A stretch of DNA of 42,061 nucleotides, taken from assembly GCF_003675895.1 (NCBI RefSeq), contig NZ_ML014788.1, forward strand, positions 1 to 42,061. Direction: 5' to 3'. Under the pieces are notes generated by a model. That model was not told the DNA's origin, made no database searches, and was given only the letters and a program-made list of their open reading frames with translations. The position numbers and the translations under genes are program-made. This DNA comes from Parashewanella curva (GTDB lineage Bacteria; Pseudomonadota; Gammaproteobacteria; Enterobacterales; Shewanellaceae). Below are positions 34,652-42,061 of this stretch, piece by piece (position 1 is the stretch's first letter; each line of letters begins with the position of its first letter).

Positions 34652-34852
34652 TTTATAAGCCTACATCTAAAAACAAAGCATAAGATCGTATCAGCATATT
34701 AAGACTAAAAAAAGCGGTTAAGAATAATAGCTGAAGTATGTCTTGCTACACTATACAGAATTTGCCTTTTTCCTTGCATGGTGACCGATTCCTGACCACA
34801 ATGAACCTATGCAAAAATATCTAGGCTCGCCCTACAAACCCAAAAGACATAA
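34652..34852. promoter_or_regulatory. divergent hrpA-tamA promoter region
   Basis: This 201-bp region separates divergent genes. A TATACA -10-like sequence near 34752 points toward tamA without a good -35. I see no strong palindrome. The plus-strand frame of tamA is closed by TAA immediately before its TTG start. Confidence 0.35.
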
Positions 34853-36682
34853 TTGAAAAAGCACAACGCCTCTACCTCATTAATTCTGTTAGCTTTAATC
34901 GCTTTTTCTGCATCAGGAAAAGGGAATAAGCTCATTGATGTTGAAATAAAAGGTGTAAATGAGTCATTGACCAAAAACATAGAGGCTCATCTCGGTCCAC
35001 TTCCGACTTCAAAAGCCTTACGCCGCGCTTTTATTTTTAATGCAGAAAGCAAAATACGTGAAGCAATGGAATCTCGTGGTTATTACCGCTCACAAATAGA
35101 AACAGAATTAACCAAGGGAATATGGCAATTTCAAATCAATGTCGAGCCAGGTAAAGCTACCATTATAACCAATATTGATATTCACATTGACGGTGAAATG
35201 AGTAATGACCCTGATTACCTACAATGGCGTTCTGAACTCAAATTAAAAGCTGGTCAACAGCTTAATCACGGCACTTATGAGGATATAAAGTCCTCCCTTG
35301 CAGCATTAGCAATAGATAATGGCTATTTTGATGCAGCCTATACGAAGTCAGAAATTTTAGTAAATCGCGGCTCTAATACAGCACGTATCACTTTGAACTT
35401 AGAATCAGGTAAGCGTTATATATTTGGCGATATTAGTTTTACTGGGCAAACCCTTAATGATAATGTGCTACAAAAGCTGATTCCCTTTCAAACAGGTACT
35501 CTATATTCTAGCCATTGGCTCTCCAAGTTTAATAAGGAGTTAAGTACTACTGGATATTTTTCCAGTATCAAAGTTTTACCCCAATTGCACCATTCAACAA
35601 ACCATAAAATCCCTTTAAAAGTCGAGCTAGCTAATAAAGATAGGAACATTGTTGAACTTGGTTTAGGAGCTGACATTGGCACATCTAGTGAGAGAGATAT
35701 CGATCCAAGGGTTCGAGTTGCTTGGGAAATGCCTCAAATTAACAAGTATGGGCACTCCCAAAGAACCATTGTGGAATGGTCACCAGAACGCCCCAAGTTC
35801 CTAACGACTTATAAAATACCTTTGACTCACCCGATTAATGACCAATTACAACTTCAGCTAGGATTGCAACAAGATAAGTATGGAGTGACACAAGACTTTG
35901 ATCCCAATAACCAAAGGTTTGAAACCAAAAATAAACTTGAAGCAACCCAATATTTGTTGGGCATTGGTCGGCAACAACAATTTAAAAATGATTGGATTTT
36001 AAACTATTCGATACAAGCCACTAGGAGTAAATATACTCAAGAAAATATCACATATAACCCTAAGTTTATATTGCTGAATATCGCGTTAACTAGAGCGGTT
36101 AAAGATATGGTTAACCCGCTAGATCCACAATTTGGTTTTAGGCAGTCGTATCGTGTTGAGCAAGCGAGTACAGCTTTAGGTTCAAGTATCAACTTAACGC
36201 GATTACAAGCTCAGTTTAAATGGATTTTTACACCTTGGGATAGGCACAGGTTTGTATCAAGGCTGGATTTAGGGCTTAATATCGCTAAAAGCGCTGATTT
36301 ACCAGAGATAGCCCCTTCATTACGATATTTTGCTGGTGGTGATCAAAGTATCAGAGGTTATGGGTATCAAGAACTAGGACCATTTATTGATTACACTGAC
36401 AGTACTGGCCGTCACAGACAAGTTGTAGGTGGGCGATACTTAGCAGTTGGTAGCGCTGAATACCAATACTATGTCACCCCTAGCTGGCGTCTAGCCACCT
36501 TTGTTGATGCTGGTAATGCTCTTGATACTAGTCAGTTAAAACCGATTGTTTCTGCTGGTTCGGGCTTACACTGGATTTCTCCAATAGGACCAATTCGCTT
36601 GGATTTAGCGACTGGGTTAAATCACACCAACACTGTTCCAAGATCTTGGCGAATACATCTAACCATGGGAGCCGAGCTATGA
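34853..36682 (+). CDS. tamA: outer-membrane translocation and assembly module protein TamA
   Basis: The 609-residue Omp85-family protein has a signal peptide (about 1-22), three POTRA domains (about 26-270) and a 16-strand barrel. The barrel carries the lid-lock-type motif SIRGYGYQELGP and ends with LTMGAEL. With TamB it spans the envelope and supports outer-membrane protein or lipid delivery. The start codon is TTG at 34853: a stop TAA directly precedes it, the signal peptide begins right after it, and the next Met is far downstream. The SD is weak. Its stop overlaps the tamB ATG by 4 bp (ATGA). Confidence 0.94.
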   Translation: MKKHNASTSLILLALIAFSASGKGNKLIDVEIKGVNESLTKNIEAHLGPLPTSKALRRAFIFNAESKIREAMESRGYYRSQIETELTKGIWQFQINVEPGKATIITNIDIHIDGEMSNDPDYLQWRSELKLKAGQQLNHGTYEDIKSSLAALAIDNGYFDAAYTKSEILVNRGSNTARITLNLESGKRYIFGDISFTGQTLNDNVLQKLIPFQTGTLYSSHWLSKFNKELSTTGYFSSIKVLPQLHHSTNHKIPLKVELANKDRNIVELGLGADIGTSSERDIDPRVRVAWEMPQINKYGHSQRTIVEWSPERPKFLTTYKIPLTHPINDQLQLQLGLQQDKYGVTQDFDPNNQRFETKNKLEATQYLLGIGRQQQFKNDWILNYSIQATRSKYTQENITYNPKFILLNIALTRAVKDMVNPLDPQFGFRQSYRVEQASTALGSSINLTRLQAQFKWIFTPWDRHRFVSRLDLGLNIAKSADLPEIAPSLRYFAGGDQSIRGYGYQELGPFIDYTDSTGRHRQVVGGRYLAVGSAEYQYYVTPSWRLATFVDAGNALDTSQLKPIVSAGSGLHWISPIGPIRLDLATGLNHTNTVPRSWRIHLTMGAEL

Positions 36683-39600
36683 ACTGGAAACTTGTTCGAC
36701 ATTTCTGCCGTGGTTTGATTTACATACCATTAGCGGTATTCATAGTGATTGCTTTATTGGTTGGCACTCCAGTTGGCAGCCAAATCACTGTATCGGCATT
36801 GAACATATTAATTCCGCAACTTAAAGTCAGTTATCAAAGTGGCACTTTAAATAAGACCCTACATTTGAAAAATTTCGGGTGGAATAACAGTGGTGTTTCT
36901 ATCGCCTCTCAAGAGATTGCACTGACATGGCAACCTCACTGTTTAGTACAGCAGCGACTTTGTATCACCGACATTAAAGCGACTAAGACACTTATAAAAC
37001 TTGCTACAGAGAACAATTCAAATAAGCAAGAAGCCTTAAATACACATCATACAACTGAAAAAAGCACTAATGAATTTCAGCTTCCTTTCGGGATCATAGC
37101 TCAAAACGCACATTTTCAAGACATTAGTGTTTTTCTTGATGAGCAAAAATATGCTAGTAGCAATTTGGAGTTTTCGGCTCAATGGTTAACTTCAGGTTTG
37201 ATAATTAACCAGTTAAGCTCTACTCAATTCTCTATATCTGGTGTCTGGCCAAAATCCAAACCAACGACGTCAACTACACCTCATCACCAAAATCACAATC
37301 AACCGATAAGACTTCCACAGGTAACTCTGCCCTTTCAATTGACTGTTCATAATTCCAAGTTGCTTAACTCTCAACTTGAGCTTGATGGCAGCCTTGTTAA
37401 GTTTAAACAAATCATGCTTGATGGCGTTTGGCGAGGAAGTCAATTAAGACTTAAAAAAGCGCAATTATCCCATAGTAATATAATTACAGATTTGAATGGC
37501 GAGGTAAATTTTTCAGGAAACTATCCACTGAATATTAAACTGTTGTTGAAAATCGATAACCGTAAAAACAAACTCAACACATCGCTCCCTTGGTTACACT
37601 ATGTCGAAAATATGGAGCATCAGTTGGTAACAGGTGACCTATCAAATAATTTATCAAGTTTGCAATATTCGCTATTGTTAAATGGTGACATAACGGCAAA
37701 AATTTCAGGCGCAGCAGCTATTATTAAGCCAAACATACCGTTTTCAACTAACATCAAACAATTAGAAGGCAAATGGAAGTTAGAGCAAGGTTTGGTTTAT
37801 GCAAGTAAAACTCAACTTACAGCAACTGGTGATCTAGACTCTGTAAATTTAAAGGCTAAAGGACATTTTAAAACTCCATTTATACCTCAAGTTGACCTTA
37901 ATGTTGCGGGGAAAATCTCTGATACAGAAACCCAGATAAAACGACTCATTATTAAATCCAGTTCGGGCAATATTAACGCAACGGGTGTGTTTGCATGGAA
38001 AGATCAATATTTGTGGGATTTAAACACTAATTTTGAGCATTTTCGGCTTAAAATGTTTGGTCAAAAGTTTAGTGAAAAAATCCCAGAAATTGCTTTAAAC
38101 GGTCGGCTTATATCTAAAGGAAAAATTAATACTAATCACTGGCAAATTGGAATTAAAGATAGCAATCTAACAGGCTCATACAACTCTTCTCCGCTTCTTG
38201 TTAAAGGAAGTCTTGAATTAAATTCTAACTATAACTTAAACAGCCAAGGCTTCATTGCTAAGTTTATGGGAAATGAACTTCAACTTGCTCGACATGACGA
38301 CAGTGAACTTCAGGGTAAACTTATAATTCAAGAATTATCGACTTTAGTCCCGCCCCTAAGCGGAAGTATCAGTTCTGATTTTATTTCCTATCCACAAAAG
38401 CCAGCTAAATTTGATTTCAAGCTAATTGGTCATGCTCTTAAATATAAAGACTATCAACTTGAAACAATAAAAAGTTCAGGAAATTACTTTCCACTAAAAA
38501 ACCACTATACAGATAGCCTGACACAGATTACCAATCTAAGTATCTACAAACAGAAATTACGTTTTCTGCAAGTGAAATCACAAGCAAATCTTACACAACA
38601 ATCATCTGAAGTCACAATTCACAGCAAACTTAACGCCCATTTAAAACTAAACTCAAAAAAGACTAATACGGGTTGGTCAATCAATTTGCCACGCTTTGAT
38701 GTCTTTACCAAACACACAATGTGGCAACTAAATAGGACCATCAATGCCAATTGGAGTAATACTCAAAAAATTGGCACCCTCAACCCTTTTTGTTTACTCC
38801 ATAATGGAGAAGGCTTGTGTTTAAACAATGAAGCGAAAATAGGAACGTTTGGGAATGCGGAGTTTAGTTTTAATGGTGAGCTGAAAGAGCTAACCAAACC
38901 TTATTTACCTAAACACCTAGAGTTAGTAGGAAAGGCCCGTATAACCACAAAGCTAGAGTGGCAAAAAGGACAAAAACCTAGCGGCAACCTCTTTTTACAA
39001 ATGCCATCGGGAACAATTCGTCTTTTTGCTCAGAAAAATGAACCAAAAGATTTTAGCTTTCAATCGTTTTCTCTTTTCGGGGATCTCAGCCATAAATGGC
39101 TTTCGATCAAATCAAATTTCAAATCTCAAAACTTGGCACATTTAAATGCTGAGTTAAATGTAGGTGTTGAACCAGAACATCCTCTTAATGGCATACTTGA
39201 TATAAAAAATATTAATTTTGCCCCCATTACTGAATTTTTTCCTGCTTTCCGGACACTCAATGGTAATTTATCGAGCAAGCTCAAAATTTTTGGCACACTT
39301 AAAAAACCCTTATTAGATGGTGGGGTTTCCATTAAAAATGCTGAGCTTGTTTTAGCAAACAACCCTACACGCATTCACGCATTAAATGCGGATCTAGTTG
39401 TTAAAGATCAAAACGTAAATATTTCGAGTAAATGGAATATGGATGAAGGCAATGCTGCGTTAACAGGTACATTAAATTGGAAAGCTCAAAAGCTATTTGG
39501 AAAATTAACTCTAAAAGGAAACGGCCTTAGTGTCATCAAGCCGCCTTGGGCTATATTAACAGTAAACCCAGATATGCATATTGATATAGATGGAACCCAA

Positions 39601-40467
39601 GTTACATTCACAGGGAAAGTTAGTGTACCTGACGGAACCATAACTATCACACCTTTACCAAAGGAAGGCACACCACTATCGGATGATGTTGTCTTCGTAA
39701 ATCAAAAACAAAAAAATCTAAACTCAAGGTTAGTAAAGCTTGTTACTAACCTAGATATTAATGTTAGTGATAAGGTAGCAATAAAAGGAATGGGGTTAGC
39801 TGCAAACTTGGGCGGCAAAATTAGTTTACGTCAAAAACAACAAGAGACCCCTTTGCTGTTTGGCTCTATTAAAGTCTTAAATGGGAGTTACCGATTTTTA
39901 GGACAAACTTTAAATATAACTGACGGGAATCTTGAGTTCATTGGCCCTCCAACCAATCCAAACATTAATATTATCGCAGTCAAAAGCATTCAAGATGAAG
40001 ATCTAACTGTCGGTGTGAAGATAACAGGCCCAGCTCTAAAACCGAATGTACAACTATTCTCTAATCCAGTAAAAGAGCAAGCCGAAATTGTGTCGTATCT
40101 ATTTCAAGGCCATAGCTTTTTCAATGATGACGGCGACAATTCAAATAACAGCTTACTGCTAAGCGCTGCACTCACGATAGGAAAACAAGCTGGAAACAAC
40201 CCTATCAGCTCCATCAGTAACTCAGCTGAAAGTGTATTGAATAAGATAGGTCTTAAAAACGTACAACTCAATGCTAATGATGAAGGTAAAGTAGCAGTTA
40301 GTGGCTATATTGGTGATCGGTTATTAGTAAAATACGGTTATGGAGTCTTTAACCCTGGCTATGAGTTAAGTTTACGCTTTTATCTATTGTCACAACTCTA
40401 TTTAGAAACAGTATCCAGCGCCGTTGGACAATCGCTTGATATTTATTATAGATTTAGCTTCAATTGA
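36679..40467 (+). CDS. tamB: translocation and assembly module protein TamB
   Basis: The 1262-residue inner-membrane-anchored protein has an N-terminal signal anchor (about 12-32), a long beta-rich periplasmic stretch (beta-taco) and the C-terminal TamB (DUF490) domain (about 930-1262). The C-terminal domain shows VSVPDGTITITPLP, NITDGNLEFIGPPTNPNINI and a final strand ending YYRFSFN. It pairs with TamA and belongs to the AsmA-like lipid-transport group. The ATG at 36679 shares four bases with the tamA stop, so it is coupled. The frame extends 11 residues upstream inside tamA, which is not used. Confidence 0.95.
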   Translation: MNWKLVRHFCRGLIYIPLAVFIVIALLVGTPVGSQITVSALNILIPQLKVSYQSGTLNKTLHLKNFGWNNSGVSIASQEIALTWQPHCLVQQRLCITDIKATKTLIKLATENNSNKQEALNTHHTTEKSTNEFQLPFGIIAQNAHFQDISVFLDEQKYASSNLEFSAQWLTSGLIINQLSSTQFSISGVWPKSKPTTSTTPHHQNHNQPIRLPQVTLPFQLTVHNSKLLNSQLELDGSLVKFKQIMLDGVWRGSQLRLKKAQLSHSNIITDLNGEVNFSGNYPLNIKLLLKIDNRKNKLNTSLPWLHYVENMEHQLVTGDLSNNLSSLQYSLLLNGDITAKISGAAAIIKPNIPFSTNIKQLEGKWKLEQGLVYASKTQLTATGDLDSVNLKAKGHFKTPFIPQVDLNVAGKISDTETQIKRLIIKSSSGNINATGVFAWKDQYLWDLNTNFEHFRLKMFGQKFSEKIPEIALNGRLISKGKINTNHWQIGIKDSNLTGSYNSSPLLVKGSLELNSNYNLNSQGFIAKFMGNELQLARHDDSELQGKLIIQELSTLVPPLSGSISSDFISYPQKPAKFDFKLIGHALKYKDYQLETIKSSGNYFPLKNHYTDSLTQITNLSIYKQKLRFLQVKSQANLTQQSSEVTIHSKLNAHLKLNSKKTNTGWSINLPRFDVFTKHTMWQLNRTINANWSNTQKIGTLNPFCLLHNGEGLCLNNEAKIGTFGNAEFSFNGELKELTKPYLPKHLELVGKARITTKLEWQKGQKPSGNLFLQMPSGTIRLFAQKNEPKDFSFQSFSLFGDLSHKWLSIKSNFKSQNLAHLNAELNVGVEPEHPLNGILDIKNINFAPITEFFPAFRTLNGNLSSKLKIFGTLKKPLLDGGVSIKNAELVLANNPTRIHALNADLVVKDQNVNISSKWNMDEGNAALTGTLNWKAQKLFGKLTLKGNGLSVIKPPWAILTVNPDMHIDIDGTQVTFTGKVSVPDGTITITPLPKEGTPLSDDVVFVNQKQKNLNSRLVKLVTNLDINVSDKVAIKGMGLAANLGGKISLRQKQQETPLLFGSIKVLNGSYRFLGQTLNITDGNLEFIGPPTNPNINIIAVKSIQDEDLTVGVKITGPALKPNVQLFSNPVKEQAEIVSYLFQGHSFFNDDGDNSNNSLLLSAALTIGKQAGNNPISSISNSAESVLNKIGLKNVQLNANDEGKVAVSGYIGDRLLVKYGYGVFNPGYELSLRFYLLSQLYLETVSSAVGQSLDIYYRFSFN

Positions 40468-40470
40468 GAC

Positions 40471-40497
40471 AAAAAAAGCGCCATCAGGCGCTTTTTT
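40471..40497. terminator. bidirectional terminator between tamB and rplY
   Basis: Stem GCGCC/GGCGC (40478-40482 with 40487-40491), loop ATCA, flanked by seven A on the left and six T on the right. It works on both strands and begins 4 bp after the tamB stop and 20 bp after the rplY stop. Confidence 0.9.
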
Positions 40498-40516
40498 ATT
40501 CAACCAAATAAACGCA

Positions 40517-40804
40517 TTAAGCGTATACGAAGTCGATGTGCTCAACCATAGGCTTGAACGCGTGGCGTTGCATAGCTTGAGCGCGAACTTTAACTTCTTT
40601 ACCGTCTACAACAACAGTTAGGTCAGTTGTATAGAAATCATCATTTAGTTGAATGTTGATGATATCTTTGTGGTTAAGAACGATTGACATAGGCTCTTTA
40701 CCTTTGCCATATACAACTGCAGGAAGTTTACCAGCACGACGTAGGCGGCGGCTCGAACCTTTCCCCACTTCAGTGCGGATTTCAGCATTAAAAGTGTAAG
40801 ACAT
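40517..40804 (-). CDS. rplY: ribosomal protein bL25
   Basis: The 95-residue protein is the single-domain L25 of Gammaproteobacteria (E. coli 94 residues), which binds loop E of 5S rRNA. Family stretches are [26 protein letters not shown] and the C-terminal [11 protein letters not shown]. The start is ATG 40804, with GAGAAAG just upstream; a longer frame reaching 40867 runs through the leader and is not coding. L25 of E. coli is known to repress its own translation; the leader here carries a terminator-like hairpin. Confidence 0.96.
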   Translation of the reverse strand: MSYTFNAEIRTEVGKGSSRRLRRAGKLPAVVYGKGKEPMSIVLNHKDIINIQLNDDFYTTDLTVVVDGKEVKVRAQAMQRHAFKPMVEHIDFVYA

Positions 40805-40830
40805 ATCTTTCTCACTTATATAATTCGTTA

Positions 40831-40863
40831 AAATAAAAAGCCAGAACCTCGACCAGTCCTGAC
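40831..40863 (-). promoter_or_regulatory. rplY leader hairpin with T tract, candidate attenuator
   Basis: On the minus strand, GTCAGGAC (40863-40856) pairs with GTTCTGGC (40847-40840), with two G-U pairs and an 8-nt loop TGGTCGAG. TTTTTATTT follows (40839-40831). The structure looks like an intrinsic terminator but lies about 27 nt before the rplY ATG, inside the leader. Confidence 0.55.
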
Positions 40864-40880
40864 TCATGAAAAGCTCGCGG

Positions 40881-40909
40881 AGTTTACCACGAAATTTTTA
40901 TATCAACAA
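40881..40909 (-). promoter_or_regulatory. promoter of rplY
   Basis: On the minus strand TTGTTG (40909-40904), a 17-bp spacer, and TAAACT (40886-40881) preceded by TG (extended -10). Transcription would start near 40874, giving a leader of about 70 nt. Confidence 0.6.
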
Positions 40910-40912
40910 GTT

Positions 40913-41742
40913 TTAACGTAATTGCTGCATTAAATAAGCATAAGTTAGCGCCTTAAGTTCTGCTGCTTGGTTATTATCTGCAGCTCCGGCATGACCACCT
41001 TCAATGTTTTCATAATAGAGAACATCAAAACCCATGTCTTCCATTTTAGCTACCATCTTACGAGCATGTGCTGGGTGTACACGGTCATCACGAGTTGAAG
41101 TAGTAAAGAAAACCTTTGGATATTGCTTATCTTTACTTAAATTATGATAAGGAGAGTACGTTTTTATATAGTCCCATTCGGCAGCTACATCAGGATTTCC
41201 GTACTCACCCATCCAACTTGCACCTGCAAGTAACTTATTAAAACGCTTCATATCTAATAAAGGCACTTGGCAAACAACAGCGTTATAAAGATCAGGACGC
41301 CGAGTAAAAGCCGCACCTACTAATAAACCGCCGTTACTACCACCTTGAATGCCTAAATGGCGACTGGATGTAATGTTACGTGCAATTAAGTCTTCTGCGA
41401 CTGCTTCAAAATCTTCATAAGCTTTATGGCGTTTATTCTTCAATGCAGCTTGGTGCCATGCTGGACCATACTCACCACCACCACGAATATTAGCTAATAC
41501 ATAAACACCGCCCTGCTCTAGCCAGTTTTTACCCGTTAAAGCAGAATAAGATGGTCGAAGCGAAATCTCAAAACCACCATAGCCGTATAGTAGAGTTGGG
41601 TTTTTGCCATCTAACTTTATATTTTTAGCCATTACTACAAAATAAGGTACTTTAGTGCCATCTTTCGACGTTGCAAAAAACTGCTTGCTCTCGAATTTAT
41701 CAGCGGCAAATTGTTGCGGCATTCCTTTTAACTTTGAATATT
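40913..41742 (-). pseudogene. prolyl oligopeptidase (S9A), 5' part cut off by an IS21-family element
   Basis: The remaining C-terminal part (about 276 codons) is the alpha/beta-hydrolase catalytic domain. Counted from the Met at 41722, it has the nucleophile S129 in QGGSNGGLLVG, the Asp in TRDDRVHPAHA and the His in EGGHAGA. GYGGFEISLRPSYS and ANIRGGGEYGPAWH are S9A signatures. Full-length enzymes have about 690-720 residues, with an N-terminal beta-propeller. Upstream of the Met the frame continues (KYSKLKG) to the insertion junction, then meets TAA inside the element. The product, if any, would lack the propeller, so the gene is broken unless the rest is supplied elsewhere. Confidence 0.85.
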
Positions 41743-42061
41743 TGCGTTTTTCGGTTTATCCGATCAGTCGTTTCGGAGTTATCCGATCACCTAAAATCCC
41801 TTTTTTCTCTTAACCTTATTTTTACCTCAAGTGATCGGATTGATCCAGTTTTCTCATAGATTCACCCTCTAATTCTATTCGGTGGCTGTTATGTACCAGC
41901 CTATCTAAAATGGCATCTGCTACAGTGGCATTGGTAATCATTTTGAACCACTCTTTCACTGGTAGTTGGCTGATAACGATGGTGCTGCTTTGCTGGTACC
42001 TGTCTTCAAGCACTTCAAGTAAATGCCCTGATTGAGCCTGGTTAAGCTTCTCAAGTCCCCA
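41743..42061 (-). mobile_element. end of an IS21-family insertion sequence, truncated by the window edge
   Basis: The junction with the prolyl oligopeptidase frame is near 41743, where plus-strand TGCG could be the element tip (the family starts with TG and ends with CA). Two terminal repeats follow: TTCGG-TT-TATCCGATCA (41750-41766) and TTCGG-AGT-TATCCGATCA (41772-41789). An inverted partial copy, TGATCGGA, is at 41832-41839. Multiple terminal repeats are usual in IS21. The istB gene lies inside; istA and the other end are beyond the window. Confidence 0.75.
41822..42061 (-). CDS. istB: IS21-family helper ATPase IstB, C-terminal part
   Basis: The frame enters from the right edge and gives 79 codons to the stop. 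GLEKLNQAQSGHLLEVLEDR and YQQSSTIVISQLPVKEWF match the sensor and C-terminal region of IstB, the AAA+ ATPase that assists the IstA transposase. DAILDRLVHNSHRIEL and GESMRK form the usual C-terminal end. There is no frameshift in the visible part. The C-terminal codons overlap the inverted terminal repeat at 41832-41839. Confidence 0.9.
   Translation of the reverse strand, partial: WGLEKLNQAQSGHLLEVLEDRYQQSSTIVISQLPVKEWFKMITNATVADAILDRLVHNSHRIELEGESMRKLDQSDHLR

Noticed and set aside
36646-36678. Upstream start of TamB inside tamA
   Set aside because: The ATGA overlap at 36679-36682 gives the start right at the signal anchor; the extra 11 residues have no SD or family support.
40805-40867. N-terminal extension of bL25
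   Set aside because: The extra residues come from translating the leader hairpin; the ATG at 40804 has the SD and gives the family length.
1-42061. tRNA, rRNA, CRISPR array or phage cluster
   Set aside because: I looked for these while reading and saw no convincing example; a covariance-model scan would be needed to exclude small RNAs.

Overview
The window is an AT-rich chromosomal segment of a gammaproteobacterium. The closest match to the gene content and order I know of is the Shewanella group (Alteromonadales). The points of agreement are an aa3-type oxidase operon ordered coxB-coxA-cox11-coxC-SURF1-small protein-ctaA-ctaB-SCO, a DUF2897 protein, yffB-dapE, tapT next to pssA, and a tamA-tamB pair. 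A relative such as Parashewanella is possible, but I cannot confirm a genus from sequence alone.

Layout. (1) 1-2.8 kb: a gene tail, then a divergent AraC-type regulator and an AldB/ExaC-type aldehyde dehydrogenase. (2) 2.9-11.6 kb, minus strand: a complete cytochrome c oxidase operon with subunits, copper and heme-A biogenesis factors, and a small kinase-fold gene at its tail. Tandem terminators separate it from an upstream asmA-family gene (11.9-13.8 kb). (3) 13.9-14.4 kb: an IS200-type element with tnpA only and subterminal hairpins. (4) 14.6-17.1 kb: a small unknown protein, tapT and pssA. (5) 17.3-23.5 kb, plus strand: dGTPase, the general PTS genes ptsH-ptsI-crr, yffB, dapE and an M15 peptidase. 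(6) 23.5-25.0 kb: carbonic anhydrase can and kdsB. (7) 25.1-30.6 kb: an accessory-looking stretch with a secreted four-cysteine protein, a patatin-like lipase, DUF2897, a short YidC paralog behind a 29-bp palindrome, an SpmA-SpmB fusion, a MITE-like repeat about 269 bp long with nested cruciforms, and a HAD/DUF2608 protein. (8) 30.8-40.8 kb: hrpA, tamA-tamB and rplY, with an attenuator-like hairpin in the rplY leader. (9) 40.9-42.1 kb: the 3' part of a prolyl oligopeptidase gene cut by the end of an IS21-family element that carries istB and runs off the window.

How the genes work together. The cox block encodes a caa3-like enzyme (subunit II fused to cytochrome c) with its own heme A synthesis (CtaB, CtaA), CuB and CuA metallation (Cox11, SCO, possibly the CxxxC protein) and SURF1. 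TamA and TamB form one inter-membrane complex. HPr, EI and EIIA-Glc are the soluble phosphorelay without a membrane permease here. Most of the window is core metabolism. The less described material is the MITE, the operator-like palindrome before the YidC paralog, the rplY leader hairpin, the SCO-like CxxxC membrane protein, and the patatin and DUF2608 proteins. I found no CRISPR array, rRNA, recognisable tRNA or obvious defence system.
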